DNA of 64,000 nt from Plenodomus lindquistii (taxonomy: Eukaryota > Ascomycota > Dothideomycetes > Pleosporales > Leptosphaeriaceae). The notes under the pieces are model-generated. The model searched no databases, was not told the DNA's origin, and saw only the letters and a program-made list of their open reading frames with translations. Location: assembly GCA_025504975.1 (NCBI GenBank), contig JANUWI010000005.1, positions 1,426,001-1,490,000 on the forward strand. The letters run 5' to 3'. Positions 60,754 through 64,000 of the stretch are shown in pieces (within the stretch, counting starts at the first letter, position 1; each line of letters opens with the position of its first letter). The translations under genes and the position numbers were made by a program.

Positions 60754-61050
60754 TATTGGATTTAGTGCGTGGTTGGGCCATGCAGAACCATCACGGGTAT
60801 GAATTCTTTTTGAGTTTGAAGGGGGAATTCGCTACAATATAGGCTGATGATGCACAAAGGTGCTAGCAAAGAACACCACTCTTCTATCTACCCATAGCGC
60901 ATCTATGATTCGCATGTAGCCAAAAAATTCCTGACGATATGTCGTACAATGCATGTTCATGGCCAGCAATGTACAATTGACTTGACTCATGCATATTCTG
61001 CCACGGACAAACGAGGTGACAACACACCTTGTCAGCCATCAATGCTCCCA
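60754..61050. other. Convergent intergenic stretch, no gene
   Basis: The stretch lies between M2 and the 3' end of the minus-strand GH128 gene. It should contain the terminator and 3' UTR of that gene. Nothing else was recognised. Confidence 0.5.
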
Positions 61051-62006
61051 TCAATCGAATTGATACGCCATGCCCAGGTCACTCAGCCCATCTGCTTTGG
61101 CGTTGATGAGGAATCCATTACCGGTAGTTGCCATGAAGTACGCGTAACGGTGGATGTCGCTGCTTGCATCCAGCCAAGGCATCACCTCCTCGAGAAATGC
61201 TTTGATTGCGCTATCGCTACCTGTTGGCTTGAACTCGGTAATCCAAATTGGTCGACCTTGAGCAATCTTCCTCGTAGCTTGGATGTGCTGCTTGAAGTAT
61301 GCGACGTTGGGTGAAGAGTCGTACCAATGGATATTGATGAAATCGATATCGCACCCAGTGCACTGCTCCATGAAAGAACGGAGCCAGCCAAGACCGGAAG
61401 AGGGAGTGTCTGCACTGTTGGTAACGGCGGGAGAGCCCAGGAACATCGCGCCTTTGGCAGATTTGAGAGGCTGCATGTGTTGCTTCCAACCCGCAACTGC
61501 GGTGCCAACAGACATGCATGACCCGCCTGCATCGGGGCTATAGCTGTTTAGTCCGTTTGTCCAAAGCGAAAATATGCGAGGTCAGGAATGTGAACTTACA
61601 TGCAATTGTCCGGCTCGTTGAATCCAAGCAAGTGAGTTGGGGCATCGCGGTTCCCATTGATGGCCTTCATCGCGTTGTCATACCACGTACCGATGTGGTC
61701 ATCGCGGATAGAGTGCAACATGGGGACGAATTCAACGTTGGTCTCTTGGTACGGACGGGAATCCCAATTGTAACACCATGTTGTTCGACGATGCTCATGT
61801 TTGAAGAGTGAGACATAATTGACATTGTTGTAGGCGATGCCGCGGCGGTTGCCACCAGGAACCTCGACCGTGGACTGCTCGAAGCCGACAGACTTGGAGG
61901 TGTAATTGGTGAGAGGATCAACGTCCATAAGGAACGCGGCACCGGTGATGGCGAACAGGATGAAGGCGAAGAGAGAGAGCAACTGGGCGAAGCTGAAGCG
62001 CTTCAT
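61051..62006 (-). CDS. Glycoside hydrolase family 128-type protein (glycosyl hydrolase catalytic core)
   Basis: Two exons on the minus strand: 62006-61600 and 61543-61051, with a 56 bp intron. The product has 299 residues. Residues 5-25 are strongly hydrophobic after MKRF, a signal peptide or signal anchor. The catalytic core matches the Asl1/GH128 TIM-barrel family of beta-1,3-glucan-acting enzymes: RRGIAYNN at the first strand, LLGFNEPDNC with acid/base Glu131, INIHWYDSS near 206-213, and PIWITEFKPTG with nucleophile Glu239. The length is normal for a catalytic-core-only member. The role is likely cell-wall beta-glucan binding or hydrolysis at the cell surface (inference). The acceptor chosen keeps the frame; a second AG 17 bp downstream does not. 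Confidence 0.9.
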
Positions 62007-63166
62007 GATGACTCGAGGGTGTGAGAGAACTCAGACCCTGAGGTGAACGAGTGAAGTGTAGAAGGTAAGACACCAGAGAAGAAATGTGGGATGAAGGCCG
62101 GCAGTGCTTTGTAGAAGGAGAGAAGGTGCGGAAGTCAAGAAGATTGTGGGTGAGGAGAGTACTAATACTCGAGAGTCCTGCCTCTGATCAGGCACTGTCT
62201 GTGTTCGGTGAAAGAGAGCCCTGAAGCCCCTGTAATTCGCTCACTCTTTGCAAACGGAGGGCTGTTAGTGCGTATATGTTCGCACGGTAAGTGGATCTAG
62301 CGCCACCGCAGTGCAGCAGTGATAGTATTGGTGAGACTAATCAGGGTGGTAACATCACGAGGGTCCTGCAGCATAGGGCGGTGACCACCCGAGAACTTGT
62401 ATAGGGACAAAGTTGGGACCTGAGTGATACTCAAAGCAGTGTCCAGAGTGCTCTACAGGGTTTGTCTCGAGGCGGGGTATCAGCGCTCATCGGTCGTCCA
62501 TTGTTCACGTAACAGCCGGGAACTGGCACATGAAATGGCAAACGACTAAGCAAAGAAATTGTGGGCTCCAGACAATTGATATTGTGCTTTGCAACCTGTC
62601 AACGGCTATACTCTCTGCTAGTGCGGGAAGCATCCTTACGAAGCAGCTCGTATTTATTGAGTCACCAGAATCACAAGCGTTGTTCGCCATAGTCAACATG
62701 ACGCTCCAAGGACATAGTCAGAACTCCCTGGTCACGACGTGTATTCTCTAGAAGTCGTAGAGATTATGTTCTTCTATACCTGCATCTATTTGTTATCACC
62801 TTGCTGCTATATAGACTGAAGCGTCATGCTCTTAAAGTAAGATGAGGACGTAATAGATACGAGCTCCTTCGTACTGGCCACGACGCGAATAATTACCACA
62901 CTTGGTTTGTATCGATTGTGGTATCGAGGTGTCGCCTTGCTTCTCGATTCGACGCACATTTTTCTTGTCTTCTCTGGCCTACCAGCCATGGAGTTGTGGA
63001 TCAGAAGACATGTCTGCCTTCACTTGAGGGGTTGATGTTAGGCAGGTCAATCGCATACTGAGTTCAGAACGGTGGGTGAGAGAAAGGGCCATGGTGTTGA
63101 TGGCGTTTGTTCTTCGTTATGATTCGCTCTACTATACACAATCATGATACGTGACTTAGGGGTATT
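62007..63166. other. Intergenic region between GH128 and mS26, with MITE M3
   Basis: It contains the GH128 promoter (about 62007-62638), MITE M3 and the 3' flank of the mS26 gene. No gene is recognised. Confidence 0.5.
62639..62871 (+). mobile_element. MITE M3 (233 bp)
   Basis: TA on both sides (62637-62638, 62872-62873). The left end CGAAGCAGCTCGTATTTATT and inverted right end CGAAGGAGCTCGTATCTATT match at 18 of 20 positions, the best preserved pair of the three. It has the same orientation as M1 and M2. Confidence 0.85.
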
Positions 63167-64000
63167 TTACATTTTACCACCGGTAAGCTCCTCGGCGACC
63201 TTCTTGACCCTCTCTTTGGCAAGGCCTACGCCCTCGCCGCCCCTCAGCTTCTGCATCATGTCGCCCACACCCTCAGGCATGGGCCCTTGCCATGGGCTCA
63301 GGCCCTCCTTGCCCTCACTGCGTGGACCCATGTTGCCCTTGTTGTCCCAACCTAGAGGCGAGTCCTCGGTGCCAAAGGCCGTCTCGATGGCCTCGTCTAG
63401 CTGTGATTCGTCGACGATGAACTCTCGCGCGTTTGTGTAGAGATCGTGCAAACGCGAGGCGCGCACTGCGTGGACCTTTGCCATGCGGCGCTCATAAGCC
63501 CTCCGGCGGGCTTCGGTGATGTCTTTGCGTGGGGGCAGGGCATCGGCCAGGTAGTCGCGAATTCCCTTGTCGATGGACGTCTCGGTCAAGACGTCGACTG
63601 GGCGGCGCGGAGCCATGGCTAGCTCGCGCCTAAAGGCACCCTGGGCCTGGATCTTGGCGAGGTACTCGGCTTCGGTGGCGACCTTGCGCTCGTGGAGCTC
63701 CTTGACACCCTCTCTCAATGCGTCTCTCCGCTTTTCGGCCAGGCGCTGCTTGTACAGGCGATGGTCTGCGTCCCTGCTGTAGGGCCCGGGCTGCTTGGGG
63801 GCTTTAGGCGGCCTGGTGCTTTTGTCGAGGAACGTCTTGCTCTGTTTGGGGAAGAGATTGCGCGTGTCGAAGATGTCGCGGGGGACGGGGAGGTGGCCCT
63901 TGACGGCGGGCGTGACGGGGTACGAGGGCTGCGCGGGCTTGGGGACGTCGATGTAGTTGGGGGACTGCGGCCCGAGGGCATGGGTGGTGGCTGTCGAGGA
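63167..64000 (-). CDS. Mitochondrial small-subunit ribosomal protein mS26 (PET123-type), 5' end outside window
   Basis: The minus-strand frame is open from the window edge (codon boundary at 64000) to a TAA at 63167-63169, giving 277 residues. Near the visible start is ALGPQSPNYIDVP, followed by GHLPVPRDIF and TRNLFP, the conserved N-terminal block of fungal mS26. Then come YSRDADHRLYKQRLAEKRR, a long charged alpha-helical region (about residues 85-200) and a Gly/Pro-rich tail ending GGKM. It acts in mitochondrial translation as part of the small subunit. No intron is seen in the visible part. The start codon and mitochondrial targeting sequence lie beyond the window. Confidence 0.85.
   Translation of the reverse strand, partial: SSTATTHALGPQSPNYIDVPKPAQPSYPVTPAVKGHLPVPRDIFDTRNLFPKQSKTFLDKSTRPPKAPKQPGPYSRDADHRLYKQRLAEKRRDALREGVKELHERKVATEAEYLAKIQAQGAFRRELAMAPRRPVDVLTETSIDKGIRDYLADALPPRKDITEARRRAYERRMAKVHAVRASRLHDLYTNAREFIVDESQLDEAIETAFGTEDSPLGWDNKGNMGPRSEGKEGLSPWQGPMPEGVGDMMQKLRGGEGVGLAKERVKKVAEELTGGKM

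Noticed and set aside
61182..61543. Several frames of 60-116 codons antisense to or in other frames of the GH128 gene
   Set aside because: They are shadows of the real two-exon gene, which has both catalytic Glu motifs in frame.
63715..63981. Ser/Pro-rich 88-codon minus-strand frame at the right edge
   Set aside because: It is an out-of-frame reading of GC-rich mS26 coding DNA. The mS26 frame runs through the same bases with the conserved N-terminal block.
1..64000. tRNA or rRNA genes
   Set aside because: No cloverleaf-compatible sequence with the conserved TTCRANNC box or rRNA segment was noticed by eye. A covariance-model search was not possible.

Overview
The window looks like nuclear DNA of a filamentous ascomycete, most likely a dothideomycete-type plant-associated fungus (inference). 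Genes have short 49-74 bp GT-AG introns, and the gene set includes a PTH11-like receptor, a secreted superoxide dismutase, a secreted L-asparaginase, a GH128-type enzyme and a fungal mitoribosomal protein. A 51 kb block carries the signature of repeat-induced point mutation (RIP).

Layout. (1) 1-6946 is a GC-balanced gene region: a four-exon PTH11-like membrane protein (+), a 3.7 kb gene-poor gap, then a three-exon secreted Mn-type superoxide dismutase (-). (2) 6947-58264 is an extremely AT-rich island with almost no CA/TG dinucleotides, almost no ATG and no open frame of 60 codons. It is built entirely of RIP-mutated transposons. (3) 58265-64000 is again gene DNA: a secreted L-asparaginase (+), a GH128-type glycoside hydrolase (-) and the 3' part of the mitoribosomal protein mS26 (-). 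Three copies of a 233-235 bp TA-flanked MITE lie between these genes.

The island can be taken apart by matching termini and target duplications. An outer Fot/pogo-like element (J, 8374 to 58264) has 42 bp end repeats that differ only by RIP-direction changes. Inside it is a second Fot/pogo element (K, 8564-37708). K is split by B1 (another Fot/pogo family) and by Gypsy element A (216 bp LTRs, ATTTT duplication). B1 is split inside its right inverted repeat by a 0.35 kb element F. F holds Gypsy element D (176 bp LTRs, ATTAT duplication), which holds Gypsy element C (195 bp LTRs, CTAG duplication). Further right are a truncated B copy (B2) with Fot/pogo element E in its inverted repeat, a complete B copy (B3), and a Copia element (H) whose reverse transcriptase is split by a fourth B copy (B4). 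The deepest stack is six elements: C in D in F in B1 in K in J.

The flanking genes are single-copy housekeeping and secreted-protein genes with no sign of RIP. The island is inert in coding terms. It fits the AT-rich compartment of a two-speed fungal genome, or possibly a pericentromeric block. All coordinates, introns and alignments were read by eye.
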